From: Shewanella hanedai
GTDB taxonomy: Bacteria; Pseudomonadota; Gammaproteobacteria; Enterobacterales; Shewanellaceae
Assembly: GCF_007197645.1 (NCBI RefSeq)
Contig: NZ_VKGK01000025.1
Span: 29,899-93,898, forward strand
Direction: 5' to 3'
Length of the DNA: 64,000 bases
Every line of letters begins with the position of its first letter. The first letter of the stretch is position 1. Shown in pieces: positions 35,012-45,279 of the stretch. The notes under the pieces are model-generated. The model did not search any database, had not been told where the DNA came from, and saw nothing but the letters and a program-made list of their open reading frames with translations. The position numbers and the translations under genes were made by a program.

Positions 35012-37030
35012 TTAACCTCTTGCAGGCTTTTTAGCGGCAGGCTTAGCCTTACTCTTTGCCGAGCCACTTGACGTCTTAGCACCTGTCGACCTTGTGTAAC
35101 GCTTTTTCTTAAAGCTGTTAGTCGGTGACTTCACTCCCTGTAGTGCAGAGGGGAGCTGTGCTCCTGCTTGGACAATTAATGCAGATAAGGTATCGAGCAA
35201 AGGGGTCATGAAATTCAAGTACTTGGCTTCTTTACGGCTGATAGCATCTAGATTACTCTCCCATAAAGCGGTCATATCGGGAGTTGTGGCACTCAGAGGT
35301 AAACTATTGATCAACCCTTTACCGACATCGGTCGCAATAATCGACTTACCGGTTCTGAGTAGATAATTCCGCTTAAACAGCAACTCAATAATTCCAGCTC
35401 TCGTTGCCTCAGTCCCTAAACCGTCTGTGTCTTTCAAAATTTTCCTGATCTCAGGATCGGTGACATAACGGTTAATTCCCGTCATCGCACTGAGTAATGT
35501 CGCATCGTTAAACTGCTTAGGAGCCTGAGTCTGTTTCTCGATTAGTTCACCTTGACCAGAATGTAACTGCTGCCCTTTCACAAGTGATGGTAACTCTTGC
35601 AGAGTTTCAGATTCATCATCCTTATTGTCACTCGAACTTGATGATTTCCCCTCTTGCTTTGATTCTTGCTTAGAAAAAAGCTGTTTCCACCCTAATGCTT
35701 TCTCCTGTTTCGCTTTGGTTTTGAACTTACCACCGGCAATTTCAACTTCAACCTGAGTTTCATGATAAAGATAGGCTGAATAAAACTGGGCAAGGTACTG
35801 ACGAGTAACCTGCAGGTAGAGCTGTCTCTCTCTTTGACTTAACCCTGCTAAATTCGCCACCTTTTCTGTTGGAATAATCGCGTGGTGAGCGTCGACCTTT
35901 TTGTCATTCCACGCCTTAGATTTCAACTTTAAATTTGGCTGATCCGGTCCAATAAGTAACTCACTCGCACCATTCAAAACAGCGCTAACCACAGAGGGGG
36001 CCATAGCGAACTGCTCTACTGGTAAATAACGGCTATCGGATCTTGGATAAGTGATGAGTTTATGCTTTTCATAAAGTGCCTGACAGGTATCAAGCACCTC
36101 TTTTGCACTCATACCAAAACGCTTAGCACCATCAATCTGCAGTGAAGATAAACTATAGGGCAACGGCGGGTTCTGTTTCTTATCTTTACTTTCAAGCCCT
36201 GTTACACAAGCTGGTTTTTCAGTAATCCTACCCACTACATTTTGTGCTAATCCCTTAGAAAGTACTCTTCCCTCTTCATCCATATACGCTTGACACGCTT
36301 CGCTTGGCTGCCACTTGGCTTTAAAGTGTTCACTTTTTTCAGTACTGAGATTTGCCAATACTTCATAGAAAGGTTTAGAGACAAAATTCGCTATCTCTTC
36401 ATCACGGCGAACGACTAACCCAAGTAGCGGTGTTTGCACGCGTCCCACAGACAAGACGCCTTGATAGCCCACTTTACGCCCTTGAATAGTGTACGCTCGT
36501 GTCATATTAAGGCCATAAAGCCAATCAGCTCTTGAGCGAGCTAAAGCCGACGTCGACAAGGGAATAAACTCTCGATTACTGCGCATTTGTCCTAGGGCTC
36601 GTTTCACCGCTTGTGGATTCAAATCGCTGATCAACAAGCGCTTGGTTTGATGTAATTTATCGCCTTTTACACCAAAATGCGCAATCACCTCATCAACTAA
36701 AAGCTGCCCTTCTCTATCAGGATCCCCCGCATTAACTAGCTGTGATGCCTGTTTAACTAAGCCTTTTAGTATTGTGAGTTGTGAGCGAGTGTTAGGTTTG
36801 GCCTTCATCTTCCAGTTTTGAGGAATAATAGGCAGATGTTCAAACTTCCAAGATTTAAATTCAGGATCATATGCATCAGGTTCAGCTTGCTCAAGGAGGT
36901 GGCCAATACACCAGGAAACACAATCCCCATTTGCCGCAATAATATGCCCGTCCCCTTTTTTATGTGGTTTAGGTAACACGTCGGCAATGGCACGACCAAG
37001 GGAAGGTTTTTCTGCGATATAGAGGATCAT
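35012..37030 (-). CDS. topB: DNA topoisomerase III
   Basis: A 672-residue type IA topoisomerase. The Toprim domain starts at the N-terminus (MILYIAEKPSLGRAIADVLP, NAGDPDREGQLLVDE). The active-site Tyr lies in KLITYPRSDSRYLP, followed by DAHHAIIPT and, later, TDGLGTEATRAGIIELLFKR. The C-terminal tail is Lys/Ala-rich (SKAKPAAKKPARG), typical for DNA-contacting ends. It unlinks single-stranded crossings in replication and recombination intermediates. ATG 37030 is the family start; a TTG 15 nt upstream is in frame. Confidence 0.95.
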   Translation of the reverse strand: MILYIAEKPSLGRAIADVLPKPHKKGDGHIIAANGDCVSWCIGHLLEQAEPDAYDPEFKSWKFEHLPIIPQNWKMKAKPNTRSQLTILKGLVKQASQLVNAGDPDREGQLLVDEVIAHFGVKGDKLHQTKRLLISDLNPQAVKRALGQMRSNREFIPLSTSALARSRADWLYGLNMTRAYTIQGRKVGYQGVLSVGRVQTPLLGLVVRRDEEIANFVSKPFYEVLANLSTEKSEHFKAKWQPSEACQAYMDEEGRVLSKGLAQNVVGRITEKPACVTGLESKDKKQNPPLPYSLSSLQIDGAKRFGMSAKEVLDTCQALYEKHKLITYPRSDSRYLPVEQFAMAPSVVSAVLNGASELLIGPDQPNLKLKSKAWNDKKVDAHHAIIPTEKVANLAGLSQRERQLYLQVTRQYLAQFYSAYLYHETQVEVEIAGGKFKTKAKQEKALGWKQLFSKQESKQEGKSSSSSDNKDDESETLQELPSLVKGQQLHSGQGELIEKQTQAPKQFNDATLLSAMTGINRYVTDPEIRKILKDTDGLGTEATRAGIIELLFKRNYLLRTGKSIIATDVGKGLINSLPLSATTPDMTALWESNLDAISRKEAKYLNFMTPLLDTLSALIVQAGAQLPSALQGVKSPTNSFKKKRYTRSTGAKTSSGSAKSKAKPAAKKPARG

Positions 37031-37123
37031 AGGATGGAACACCAAACACTGTATAAATTACCAGTAACTTTAGCGTAAACTTGCAGGAGCTGCAATAATC
37101 ATGAACATTTAATGTAAATTTAT

Positions 37124-37153
37124 TTGAGAATAATTCTCATTTGCATGTATTAT
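37124..37153 (+). promoter_or_regulatory. Fur box overlapping a sigma-70 promoter
   Basis: TGAGAAT-A-ATTCTCA (37125-37139) is a perfect 7-1-7 palindrome, two symmetric changes from the Fur consensus TGATAAT-N-ATTATCA. It overlaps a -35-like TTGAGA (37124-37129); TATTAT (37148-37153) is the matching -10. It faces the small membrane protein gene at 37192 and is also 94 bp upstream of divergent topB. Confidence 0.8.
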
Positions 37154-37191
37154 CCTCTCTGTCATCGCATCAGACACATTGAGGGACACAC

Positions 37192-37458
37192 ATGTTAGCC
37201 ACCAAACCTATTTCAGGCAGTAGTTTAGACAAATTATTGCTCTATCATTTTTTACTTGTCACCGCAGTAGCCTTACTTATTTTACCTTTAATCATTGAAG
37301 ATAAAATATTCGAACTCATGTTACTGTTAACCTTGCAGATCACGTTAACTTGTATCAGCACCTTAATCGGATTAAGCATGGGACACAGGCTTAATCGAGG
37401 CGCTGTAACCTTACTCTTCGTCATTTGGATGCTCGTCTGGTGCGTGCATTTAACTTAA
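37192..37458 (+). CDS. small membrane protein, probably iron (Fur)-regulated, function unknown
   Basis: An 88-residue protein with two to three hydrophobic helices: LLLYHFLLVTAVALLILPLII, LMLLLTLQITLTCISTLIGL and AVTLLFVIWMLVWCVHL. No recognised family motif. The Fur-box promoter just upstream (start expected near 37160, 30 nt before the ATG; GAGGGA provides an SD) is the best clue: expression should rise in iron limitation. It is monocistronic here. Confidence 0.7.
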   Translation: MLATKPISGSSLDKLLLYHFLLVTAVALLILPLIIEDKIFELMLLLTLQITLTCISTLIGLSMGHRLNRGAVTLLFVIWMLVWCVHLT

Positions 37459-37476
37459 TGACAATCTACGGTTTAT

Positions 37477-38583
37477 TTAGTCTTTGTATTTAGAGGCAAC
37501 AGCATAGAAATCATCTTCGACTTCGAGAAATGCATCGATTAATTCGGGATCAAAATGATTGCCCTTGCCCTCTTTTATGATATTTAGAGCAGTTTCGTGA
37601 GTCATCGCGTCTTTATAGACTCGTTTACTAATCAGCGCATCATACACATCGGCTATCGCCATCATACGGGCACTCAGTGGGATATCGTTTCCAACTAAAC
37701 CATCTGGATATCCGGATCCATCCCATTTTTCATGATGATAATGCGCGATATCCTTGGCGATATGTAAAAAAGTATCCGATTGTTCCATATGTTTCTCTGC
37801 GGACTCTAATGACTTAAACCCAAGATAAGCATGGTTTTTCATTGTCTCAAATTCTTCTTCAGTCAGTTTACCGGGTTTCAGTAAAATGCTATCTGATATG
37901 CCCACTTTTCCAATGTCATGCAGCGGGGCTGAAGTGAAGAGTTGCTCAATATAAGCCGGTGTTAACTCTTCACGGTAAGCCTCTTTATGACTCAGTTGAG
38001 TCGCAAGTAACTTCATATAGATTTGTGTACGTTTGATATGAAAACCCGTTTCAGGATCTCGTGTTTCAGCAAGATTCGCCATTGCCGTTATCGTTACATT
38101 TTGTATATTGACCACCTCTTGGGTACGTCGCTTCACTTCCCTTTCTAATAAGATATTTTGGTTCTTCAAAAAATCTTTTGACGCTTTTATCTCCAAGTGG
38201 GTTTTCACTCGAGCGAGTAATAAAGGAGGACTAATAGGTTTACTCAGGTAATCGCCAGCACCCAGATTGAATCCCATCGTCTCGTCATCAATACTGTTTT
38301 TAGCAGTCAGAAAAATGATTGGAATATCACTAATTTCACTGTCGGCTTTAACGCGACGGCAGACTTCATAACCGTCCATCTCGGGCATCATGACATCCAA
38401 CAGAATAATATCGATGCCCCCCTTGTTAATGATATTTAAAGCAATTACGCCATTTACAGCAGCTTTTACATGATAGTTATCCTTTAACAGTTCATGTAAC
38501 AGCGTCAGGTTATCAGGGGTGTCGTCGACAATTAATACTGTTTGTTTACTTTTCTCTGTAAAAAGATCGCTACTTAAAGTCAT
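37477..38583 (-). CDS. response regulator with HD-GYP domain (c-di-GMP phosphodiesterase, RpfG-like)
   Basis: A 368-residue regulator. The receiver domain (about 15-135) has VLIVDDTPDN, phospho-acceptor Asp in IDIILLDVMMPEMDGYE, and Lys in YLSKPISPP. A short linker helix leads to the HD-GYP domain (about 165-350) with LHDIGKVGI and HHEKWDGSGYPDGL, both metal and GYP motifs intact. It should hydrolyse cyclic-di-GMP when phosphorylated. It is divergent from the large hybrid kinase (197 bp), the likely phosphodonor. Confidence 0.92.
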   Translation of the reverse strand: MTLSSDLFTEKSKQTVLIVDDTPDNLTLLHELLKDNYHVKAAVNGVIALNIINKGGIDIILLDVMMPEMDGYEVCRRVKADSEISDIPIIFLTAKNSIDDETMGFNLGAGDYLSKPISPPLLLARVKTHLEIKASKDFLKNQNILLEREVKRRTQEVVNIQNVTITAMANLAETRDPETGFHIKRTQIYMKLLATQLSHKEAYREELTPAYIEQLFTSAPLHDIGKVGISDSILLKPGKLTEEEFETMKNHAYLGFKSLESAEKHMEQSDTFLHIAKDIAHYHHEKWDGSGYPDGLVGNDIPLSARMMAIADVYDALISKRVYKDAMTHETALNIIKEGKGNHFDPELIDAFLEVEDDFYAVASKYKD

Positions 38584-38780
38584 TTCAGTTCCATAGGAAA
38601 ATTAAATAAGCCTAATCAAATTATAAGTCTAAAATAAATATTGTACCGAAAATAAAATGCCTGATTTTTTACTCTTTGTTTGGAACGGCTCAATGTAAAT
38701 ATCAGGCCTAATGAAATGCTTACAATGCGATTGAACGCCACCATTTACCGCTAACTAAACAATCATAGTTATGTCTTAGT

Positions 38781-41700
38781 ATGGTGAAAACAGAATTGGA
38801 AAGAGATTCTCGCCAAGATACACAGGAGTCAAGGCTGATGCCTTTAACAAAAGTTTACCTAAATTATACGTCTAGAGCTTTAATTTTACTGATGATTGTC
38901 AGCTTATTTATCTGCTTAATCCTGACTTTGTATAACCAAAACAACAAAGAAGATCTCATCGAAGACTTCACCCGCTTAAATACCACTAATGCGCTACTCA
39001 ATGATCTGCGGATCAGTACTGGTCAGCAAACTGCGTTTGCAAAGCTTTATGCACTTACGGGTAATGAGCGTTGGTACGCCCTTTTCGAACAGACAATGTC
39101 GAACCGTAATGGTACATCAGCTCTACCTAACGGTACTTCACTGACTTACTGGGAAAAAGTCCTAAACCCTGAATTTGAACTGATTGAATTAGAAAATATA
39201 GCCTCCAATGATAGCTTCCCCATCATCGATAAAATGAAGAAAATTGGGGTACGAGATTACGAATTAACCCAACTGAGTCTCGCGCTGCAAAAAGCCAACG
39301 AGCTAGCCGCCACAGAGCGACGAGCCCTTAAGCGTTTAGCAGAAAATCCCAACGCCAGTTCCTATGTCATGACTCAATTATTGGGGGTTCAGTACCTCAG
39401 TGATAGCTCTAAAATCATGACCATGATAGGCCTTGCGAGTCGTTCACTCAACGAGCGTGCGAATGCAGAACTTGAGAAGGGCATCAGCAATGGAATGTTG
39501 ATCTATAGTATTCAATTGCTGAGTTTAGGCCTTTTCATTAGCAGTATTATCTTCTTTTTCGTTTTGCAGTGGCGTCTGTATATCCACCCTCTTAAAAACA
39601 TGCAAAAAACGGTTATTAATCATGTTTCCGACAATAACTTTAATTTTGTATTAGATGAAAAAACTAAAGGTGAGATGGGAGAGTTCAACAAAGCACTAAA
39701 CCACGTGCTTAGAAATGTTGCTGGCCAGTTGCAACGTAACTCCCTGCTAAAGGATTTCAGTGTCGTTTTACGAGGACAGGAGAGTACAGAGTCATTGGGT
39801 AAAGATGTGAATCAATTTTTGATATCCAAATTGAACCTTCCGCTCATTGGCATCTATGTTTTAGATGAAGAAGCCTTAACGAGAGTTGCTGGTATCGGCT
39901 ATAGCGTAGACTCTCCAACGTCTTATATAAACAATGACTCAACCCATAAAAGCATACTCTACGGACAGGAGTATCGTCGCTTCAAAAATTTAAAAGATAA
40001 ATACTCTATTGTACTTAATGGCAGTAACTTGTCCTTAGCAGAGATGCACTACTTCCCTTTAGTGGTCAACCAATCTCCAGTTGGACTCCTTGAGATAGGC
40101 ACATTAACGCCACTAGATGACACGGTAGAACACTGGGTCATGGACGTCATCGATGACCTCGCCATTGGTGTACAACTCACGCGTAACCTAGAGATACAGA
40201 AGAAAACTGAACTGAAAGTTGTCGAGCAACTGGAGCTTAATCGCCAAATTTTGGATGCCATTCCAAACCCAATGTACTACCGCAATGTGAACAGCGAGTA
40301 CATCGGGGTCAACGAGAGCTTTACCGATTTCTTTGGATTATTTGAAGCCGATATTATTGGCTCAACACCTAAGGATATTTTTGAAGAGAAAACAGCCCTA
40401 CAATTTGAAGAGTCTGAAGCAAAGCTGCTAGAGAATATAGGGTCATTAGATTACGAAGCACAACTAGTGAATGCCAATGGTGAGCAAAGAGATGTCATGG
40501 TGTATGAAGCCACCTTCTTCTCCACTAAAGGCGATCCTAACGGTGTCGTTGGGTTATTTCTCGATGTTACTGAGCGTAAACAGATGGAAGTTGAGTTAAG
40601 GAAAGCTAAAGAGGCCGCAGATGAAGTGAGTAAGGCTAAAGGTGATTTCCTTGCCAATATGAGCCATGAAATTCGTACACCAATGAACGCCATTATAGGC
40701 ATGTCTCACTTAGCACTCAATTCAGATCTGAATCCCAAACAGCGTGGGTTTGTCAGTAAAATAGACATGGCAGCCAAGTCATTACTAGGCATTATCAATG
40801 ACATATTGGACTTCTCCAAAATGGAGGCTGGTAAACTTGTCACTGAGACCGTGGACTTTAGATTGGATGAAGTGCTGGATAATCTCACCAATATCATCGC
40901 GGTCAAAGCAGATGAGAAAGGGTTAGAGTTCCTATTTGATATCGATCCCCATATTCCACTGGCTTTAGTGGGTGATCCATTACGTATTGGCCAAATATTA
41001 ATTAACCTGTGTGGTAATGCCATTAAATTCACGGAATCAGGTGAGGTTGTCGTCGGCGTTAAACTCCTCAAGCAATCGGAAGACATACTGAACTTGCAGT
41101 TCGATGTCCGAGACTCTGGTATCGGCTTGTCACAAGAGCAGCAAGACAAGCTGTTTAAGTCTTTCTCTCAGGCAGATGCTTCTATCACACGCAAATATGG
41201 TGGCACAGGCTTAGGTCTCACCATCTCTAAGCGCTTAGTTGAACTCATGGGAGGCAAAATTTGGGTTACCAGTGAAGCAGAGCAAGGCTCAACCTTCTCC
41301 TTCACTTTAGATTGTGAGTTGCAAGATGCGAAAATGAAGAACAACTACAAGCCAGTTAAAGACTTAATTGATAAGCCCGTGCTTGTCGTTGATGATAATG
41401 ATGTTGCCAGAGACATACTGGTTAACTTGCTAACCATGATGAAATTCGCTCCCTCTGCGGTCAGCAACGGACAAGAAGCCCTCTCGGCAATAGAGACTGA
41501 AAACATTCGTCCTTACGAGTTAGTCTTCATGGATTGGAACATGCCCGGCATTAATGGGATAGAGACCATTAGAAAGATCAGAGCAATGGATCTTATTAAG
41601 CAGCCAAAAATTATTCTGGTTACAGCCTACGGCCGCGAGATAGGCATGACAGAGGATATTGAGCATCTTCTCGATGGTATTATTATCAAGCCGGTTAATC

Positions 41701-42845
41701 CTTCCATTCTTTTCGATTCTGTTATGGGTGCATATGGCATAGAAAGCTTAGGGCTTAAAGATCACGGTAAAAATGCAAATGTAGAGGAAATAAAGTTAGA
41801 TTTAAGTGGTAAGTCCCTATTGTTAGTTGAGGATAACGAAACTAACCAAGAAGTTGCTATGGGAATGATGGAACCCTTTAACGTTGACATCACAATAGCA
41901 AACAACGGGCAAGAGGCCTTAGACAGATTAGAGGACAAGAAATTTGATCTGGTCTTGATGGACATGCAAATGCCGATAATGGATGGTATTACAGCCACCG
42001 AAAATATCCGTAAAAACCCTGCCTATGACAGCTTACCTATTGTGGCTATGACGGCTAACGCGATGGAAAGCGATGTTCAAAATTGTAAACAAGCAGGCAT
42101 GAACGATCATATAGGTAAACCGATTGACTTTAACATCCTTAAAGAGAAGCTCAGAGAATACATTCTGGGATCAAATTCAACCCCCCTAGTGACTAGTGTT
42201 AATGTTTACGAAGAAGAGCCCATCGAGAACAACAAAGAAATCATTGAGGGAACTAACATTGAGTTAACCATGGAGGATATGCCTGGCGTTGATACCGTTT
42301 TAGGTATCTCAAGGATTGGAGGTAATAGTAAAAAATACTGGGAGATCTTAGAGCACTTTGTTATATCCCAGATTGAAGCCATGATTAACCTTAAACAGGC
42401 TATGATCATTAAAGATATTGAAACCGCCACGCGCACGGCTCATTCACTTCGAGGGGCTGCCGCAAATCTTGCAGCCACAACACTCTCTGATATGGCCAAA
42501 GAGATGGAAGATTCACTCAATAACAATATTTATCCTGAAGAAGTTAAAGTCGATATTGTTATCGAACACCTGCAGACCCTGCGTACTCATATCGAAATGA
42601 CTAAGTCAAAGAAAGCAGCTGAAGAACCAATAGTCCCTCAAGAAACTGAGCCCGTTGATACTAATATGTCTTTAGATACTTTGCTCACTATGATTGATAA
42701 CTATGACACTCAAGCTCTAGAGGAGATTCAAAAAGTTAAGCACTCGCTGATTAGCCACCAACTCGACTTTAGCGCCATTGAGAAAGCCATAGAAAATTTT
42801 GATTTTGATAAAGCAAAGGAGTTAACTGAAAAGTTGACCCAGTAA
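38781..42845 (+). CDS. hybrid sensor histidine kinase with two receivers and Hpt domain
   Basis: A 1354-residue multidomain kinase. TM1 is at about 33-51, a periplasmic sensor region to about 240, TM2 (LLSLGLFISSIIFFFVL), HAMP-like linker, GAF-like domain (about 325-475) and PAS/PAC (about 490-605). HisKA follows with phospho-His in MSHEIRTPMNAIIGMS (about 629), then HATPase with ILINLCGNAIKFTESG, DSGIGL and GGTGLGLTISKRL. REC1 (about 867-985) has Asp in FMDWNMPG; REC2 (about 1013-1130) has Asp in LMDMQMPIMDG. Hpt has His in TRTAHSLRGAAANL. This is an internal His-Asp-His relay of the BarA/TorS type. The divergent HD-GYP regulator is a plausible partner; the signal is unknown. Confidence 0.92.
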   Translation: MVKTELERDSRQDTQESRLMPLTKVYLNYTSRALILLMIVSLFICLILTLYNQNNKEDLIEDFTRLNTTNALLNDLRISTGQQTAFAKLYALTGNERWYALFEQTMSNRNGTSALPNGTSLTYWEKVLNPEFELIELENIASNDSFPIIDKMKKIGVRDYELTQLSLALQKANELAATERRALKRLAENPNASSYVMTQLLGVQYLSDSSKIMTMIGLASRSLNERANAELEKGISNGMLIYSIQLLSLGLFISSIIFFFVLQWRLYIHPLKNMQKTVINHVSDNNFNFVLDEKTKGEMGEFNKALNHVLRNVAGQLQRNSLLKDFSVVLRGQESTESLGKDVNQFLISKLNLPLIGIYVLDEEALTRVAGIGYSVDSPTSYINNDSTHKSILYGQEYRRFKNLKDKYSIVLNGSNLSLAEMHYFPLVVNQSPVGLLEIGTLTPLDDTVEHWVMDVIDDLAIGVQLTRNLEIQKKTELKVVEQLELNRQILDAIPNPMYYRNVNSEYIGVNESFTDFFGLFEADIIGSTPKDIFEEKTALQFEESEAKLLENIGSLDYEAQLVNANGEQRDVMVYEATFFSTKGDPNGVVGLFLDVTERKQMEVELRKAKEAADEVSKAKGDFLANMSHEIRTPMNAIIGMSHLALNSDLNPKQRGFVSKIDMAAKSLLGIINDILDFSKMEAGKLVTETVDFRLDEVLDNLTNIIAVKADEKGLEFLFDIDPHIPLALVGDPLRIGQILINLCGNAIKFTESGEVVVGVKLLKQSEDILNLQFDVRDSGIGLSQEQQDKLFKSFSQADASITRKYGGTGLGLTISKRLVELMGGKIWVTSEAEQGSTFSFTLDCELQDAKMKNNYKPVKDLIDKPVLVVDDNDVARDILVNLLTMMKFAPSAVSNGQEALSAIETENIRPYELVFMDWNMPGINGIETIRKIRAMDLIKQPKIILVTAYGREIGMTEDIEHLLDGIIIKPVNPSILFDSVMGAYGIESLGLKDHGKNANVEEIKLDLSGKSLLLVEDNETNQEVAMGMMEPFNVDITIANNGQEALDRLEDKKFDLVLMDMQMPIMDGITATENIRKNPAYDSLPIVAMTANAMESDVQNCKQAGMNDHIGKPIDFNILKEKLREYILGSNSTPLVTSVNVYEEEPIENNKEIIEGTNIELTMEDMPGVDTVLGISRIGGNSKKYWEILEHFVISQIEAMINLKQAMIIKDIETATRTAHSLRGAAANLAATTLSDMAKEMEDSLNNNIYPEEVKVDIVIEHLQTLRTHIEMTKSKKAAEEPIVPQETEPVDTNMSLDTLLTMIDNYDTQALEEIQKVKHSLISHQLDFSAIEKAIENFDFDKAKELTEKLTQ

Positions 42846-42893
42846 TACGATTTAATACCAATCACTATAAAAATGCTGAACATGGTAAATAAC

Positions 42894-42926
42894 AAAAAAC
42901 CGACCTTGGTATAAGGTCGGTTTTTT
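42894..42926. terminator. bidirectional terminator between hybrid kinase and purF
   Basis: AAAAAACCGACCTT (42894-42907) pairs with AAGGTCGGTTTTTT (42913-42926) around a 5-nt loop, with T/A tracts on both sides, between convergent genes. Confidence 0.95.
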
Positions 42927-42972
42927 TATAAATCAATGTCGAATAGCTTAGTGCTATTGAGTGTCACACCAG

Positions 42973-44487
42973 TTAAGGGTGACACACATTATGCAGTTCT
43001 AGATTTGTGCCAATGTCTTGGCTTCTATTGGCTTTTGCATCATCATTTCGCAATTGAGTAATGTGATCAAGATAAGCCTGATCCACATCGTTAGTGATGT
43101 AATTACCATCAAAAACAGATGTTTCAAAGCGCTTGATCTCAGGATTCTCCATACGAACAGCTTCAGCAAGGTCTTCAAGATCTTGGAAGATCATGCCATC
43201 AGCACCAATCATTTTACTGATCTCGTCCACGTCGCGACCATGAGCAATTAACTCACTGGCAGTCGGCATATCGATGCCGTAGACATTTGGGAATCGGATC
43301 TCTGGAGCCGCCGAAGCAAAGTACACCTTCTTGGCGCCCGCTTCACGAGCCATCTCAATGATCTGCTCAGAAGTCGTACCACGTACCACAGAATCGTCAA
43401 CCAACAACACATTCTTGCCCTTAAACTCAACGCCAATAGCATTAAGTTTACGACGTACCGACTTCTTACGCTCCTGCTGACCAGGCATAATAAAAGTACG
43501 GCCAATATAACGATTTTTAACGAAACCTTGACGATAAGGAAGCTCTAAATGACGCGCAATTTCAAGCGCTGTATCGCATGAGGTTTCAGGAATTGGAATA
43601 ACCACGTCAATATCATGATCTTCCCATTCACGCTTAATCTTCTCGCCCAATTTAGCGCCCATGTTAACTCGACTACCATACACAGACACTTTATCAATAG
43701 TAGAGTCAGGGCGAGCAAAATAGACAAATTCAAATAGACATGGTGCATAACTTGGCGATTTTGCACATTGTTTGGTATAGAGTTCACCATCAAGCGTAAT
43801 ATAGACCGCTTCACCTGGTGCGACGTCACGCATCAACTCAAAACCAACAGCATCAATCGCGACACTCTCGGAAGCAATCATGTACTCGACGCCATTTTCA
43901 GTTTCTTGTTTACCCAATACCAAAGGACGGATCCCAAAAGGATCACGAAAAGCAACGAGGCCTTGACCGATAATCAAAGCGGTAACCGCATAAGCACCAC
44001 GAATCAAAGTGTGGACTTTTTCAACCGCGTCAAATACCTCTTCAGGGCTTAAGGTCTCATTCTTACATTGTTGAATCTCATCAGCTAACAGGTTCAATAA
44101 CACTTCAGAATCAGAAGTGGTATTGACATGGCGACGCTGTTTAATCAAACGCTCATGTAACTCAACCGTATTGGTCAAATTACCATTGTGAGCCAGTGAA
44201 ATTCCAAATGGGGAGTTTACATAGAAAGGTTGAGCTTCTGACGCACTCGAACTTCCGGCGGTAGGATAGCGAACATGTCCTATACCTGCATTTCCTTGAA
44301 GACGCTGCATATGTTTAGCTTCAAACACGTCTTTAACCAGACCATTGGCCTTACGTAATCTAAACGCATTTCCATCGACAGTTACGATACCAGCAGCATC
44401 TTGACCGCGATGCTGGAGTACAGTTAGTGCATCATAAATTGGCTGATTAACCGAAGTTCGACCAACTATTCCGACAATACCACACAT
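42973..44487 (-). CDS. purF: amidophosphoribosyltransferase
   Basis: A 504-residue first enzyme of purine synthesis (PRPP + glutamine to phosphoribosylamine). The N-terminal glutaminase begins MCGIVGIVG with nucleophile Cys2, followed by VLQHRGQDAAGI and GNAGIGHVRYPTAGSS. The phosphoribosyltransferase half has the PRPP loop VLLVDDSVVRGTTSEQI and YGIDMPTASELIAHGR. It lies downstream of cvpA in the classical cvpA-purF order, 100 bp apart, and ends at a strong terminator. Confidence 0.97.
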   Translation of the reverse strand: MCGIVGIVGRTSVNQPIYDALTVLQHRGQDAAGIVTVDGNAFRLRKANGLVKDVFEAKHMQRLQGNAGIGHVRYPTAGSSSASEAQPFYVNSPFGISLAHNGNLTNTVELHERLIKQRRHVNTTSDSEVLLNLLADEIQQCKNETLSPEEVFDAVEKVHTLIRGAYAVTALIIGQGLVAFRDPFGIRPLVLGKQETENGVEYMIASESVAIDAVGFELMRDVAPGEAVYITLDGELYTKQCAKSPSYAPCLFEFVYFARPDSTIDKVSVYGSRVNMGAKLGEKIKREWEDHDIDVVIPIPETSCDTALEIARHLELPYRQGFVKNRYIGRTFIMPGQQERKKSVRRKLNAIGVEFKGKNVLLVDDSVVRGTTSEQIIEMAREAGAKKVYFASAAPEIRFPNVYGIDMPTASELIAHGRDVDEISKMIGADGMIFQDLEDLAEAVRMENPEIKRFETSVFDGNYITNDVDQAYLDHITQLRNDDAKANRSQDIGTNLELHNVCHP

Positions 44488-44587
44488 GGGTAAGCTTCCT
44501 CATTGTAAGATGTTCTGATTATTGTAATCTTTAGCGACTCATGCCCAATAAATGGGCCATATTGCCGCCAGTAATGCTTAGCGCATT

Positions 44588-45076
44588 TTATATTTTGGGT
44601 ACAAAGCTTGACGTGTTTTCCACATAGTCAAAAAACCATTGGATAACAACGCCGAATTCCGGCACGAGTTTAGAACTCTGCCACCAATCCGTATTGGGTG
44701 CGCCCGTAAACGCATCCATAAAAAACAGTAAAGCACTGACGATCAAGGCTCCCCTTATTGCGCCAAAACACAGCCCTAGGACTCTGTCGGTGCCAGAGAG
44801 GCCCGTTTTATCGACCAATTGACCAATAAGGTAATTAACTAATGCCCCGATAATTAATGTCGCAATAAAAAGAATAGCAATGGCAACACCATTACGTAAC
44901 ATTTCATCTTGCATTTGAGTGAGGTAAACGGAGAGATCTTGATAGAAGTGACTTGCAACAAAGAAAGCTGCAAACCAGACCACAAGAGACATAGCTTCTT
45001 TAGCGAAGCCGCGAAGTAAGCTGATTAGAGTCGATACTCCGATAACAGCAAAAATGGCGTAATCAATCCAAACCAT
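44588..45076 (-). CDS. cvpA: CvpA family inner-membrane protein
   Basis: A 162-residue protein with four hydrophobic helices (AIFAVIGVSTLISLLRG, SLVVWFAAFFVASHF, GVAIAILFIATLIIGALV, GALIVSALLFFMDAFTG) and the conserved KTGLSGTDRVLGLCFGAIRG loop. CvpA is needed for colicin V export in E. coli and affects envelope integrity. It keeps its usual place directly before purF. Confidence 0.93.
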   Translation of the reverse strand: MVWIDYAIFAVIGVSTLISLLRGFAKEAMSLVVWFAAFFVASHFYQDLSVYLTQMQDEMLRNGVAIAILFIATLIIGALVNYLIGQLVDKTGLSGTDRVLGLCFGAIRGALIVSALLFFMDAFTGAPNTDWWQSSKLVPEFGVVIQWFFDYVENTSSFVPKI

Positions 45077-45279
45077 TGAACAAATAATCCAGCAAAGGAG
45101 TTAAGACGGCGAGATTTTACCAGAGACTGAAGACATTCTCATCCTAATGATGGAAATGATTGTTTCAATCTATGACCACAGTTTTCGAGTAAACAACTGT
45201 TAGCACTGCCGAGCACAAAAATAATCAGCCAAACAGAAACTGATCACATCGAATAGCGATAAAACAAAAAAGTCTTACG

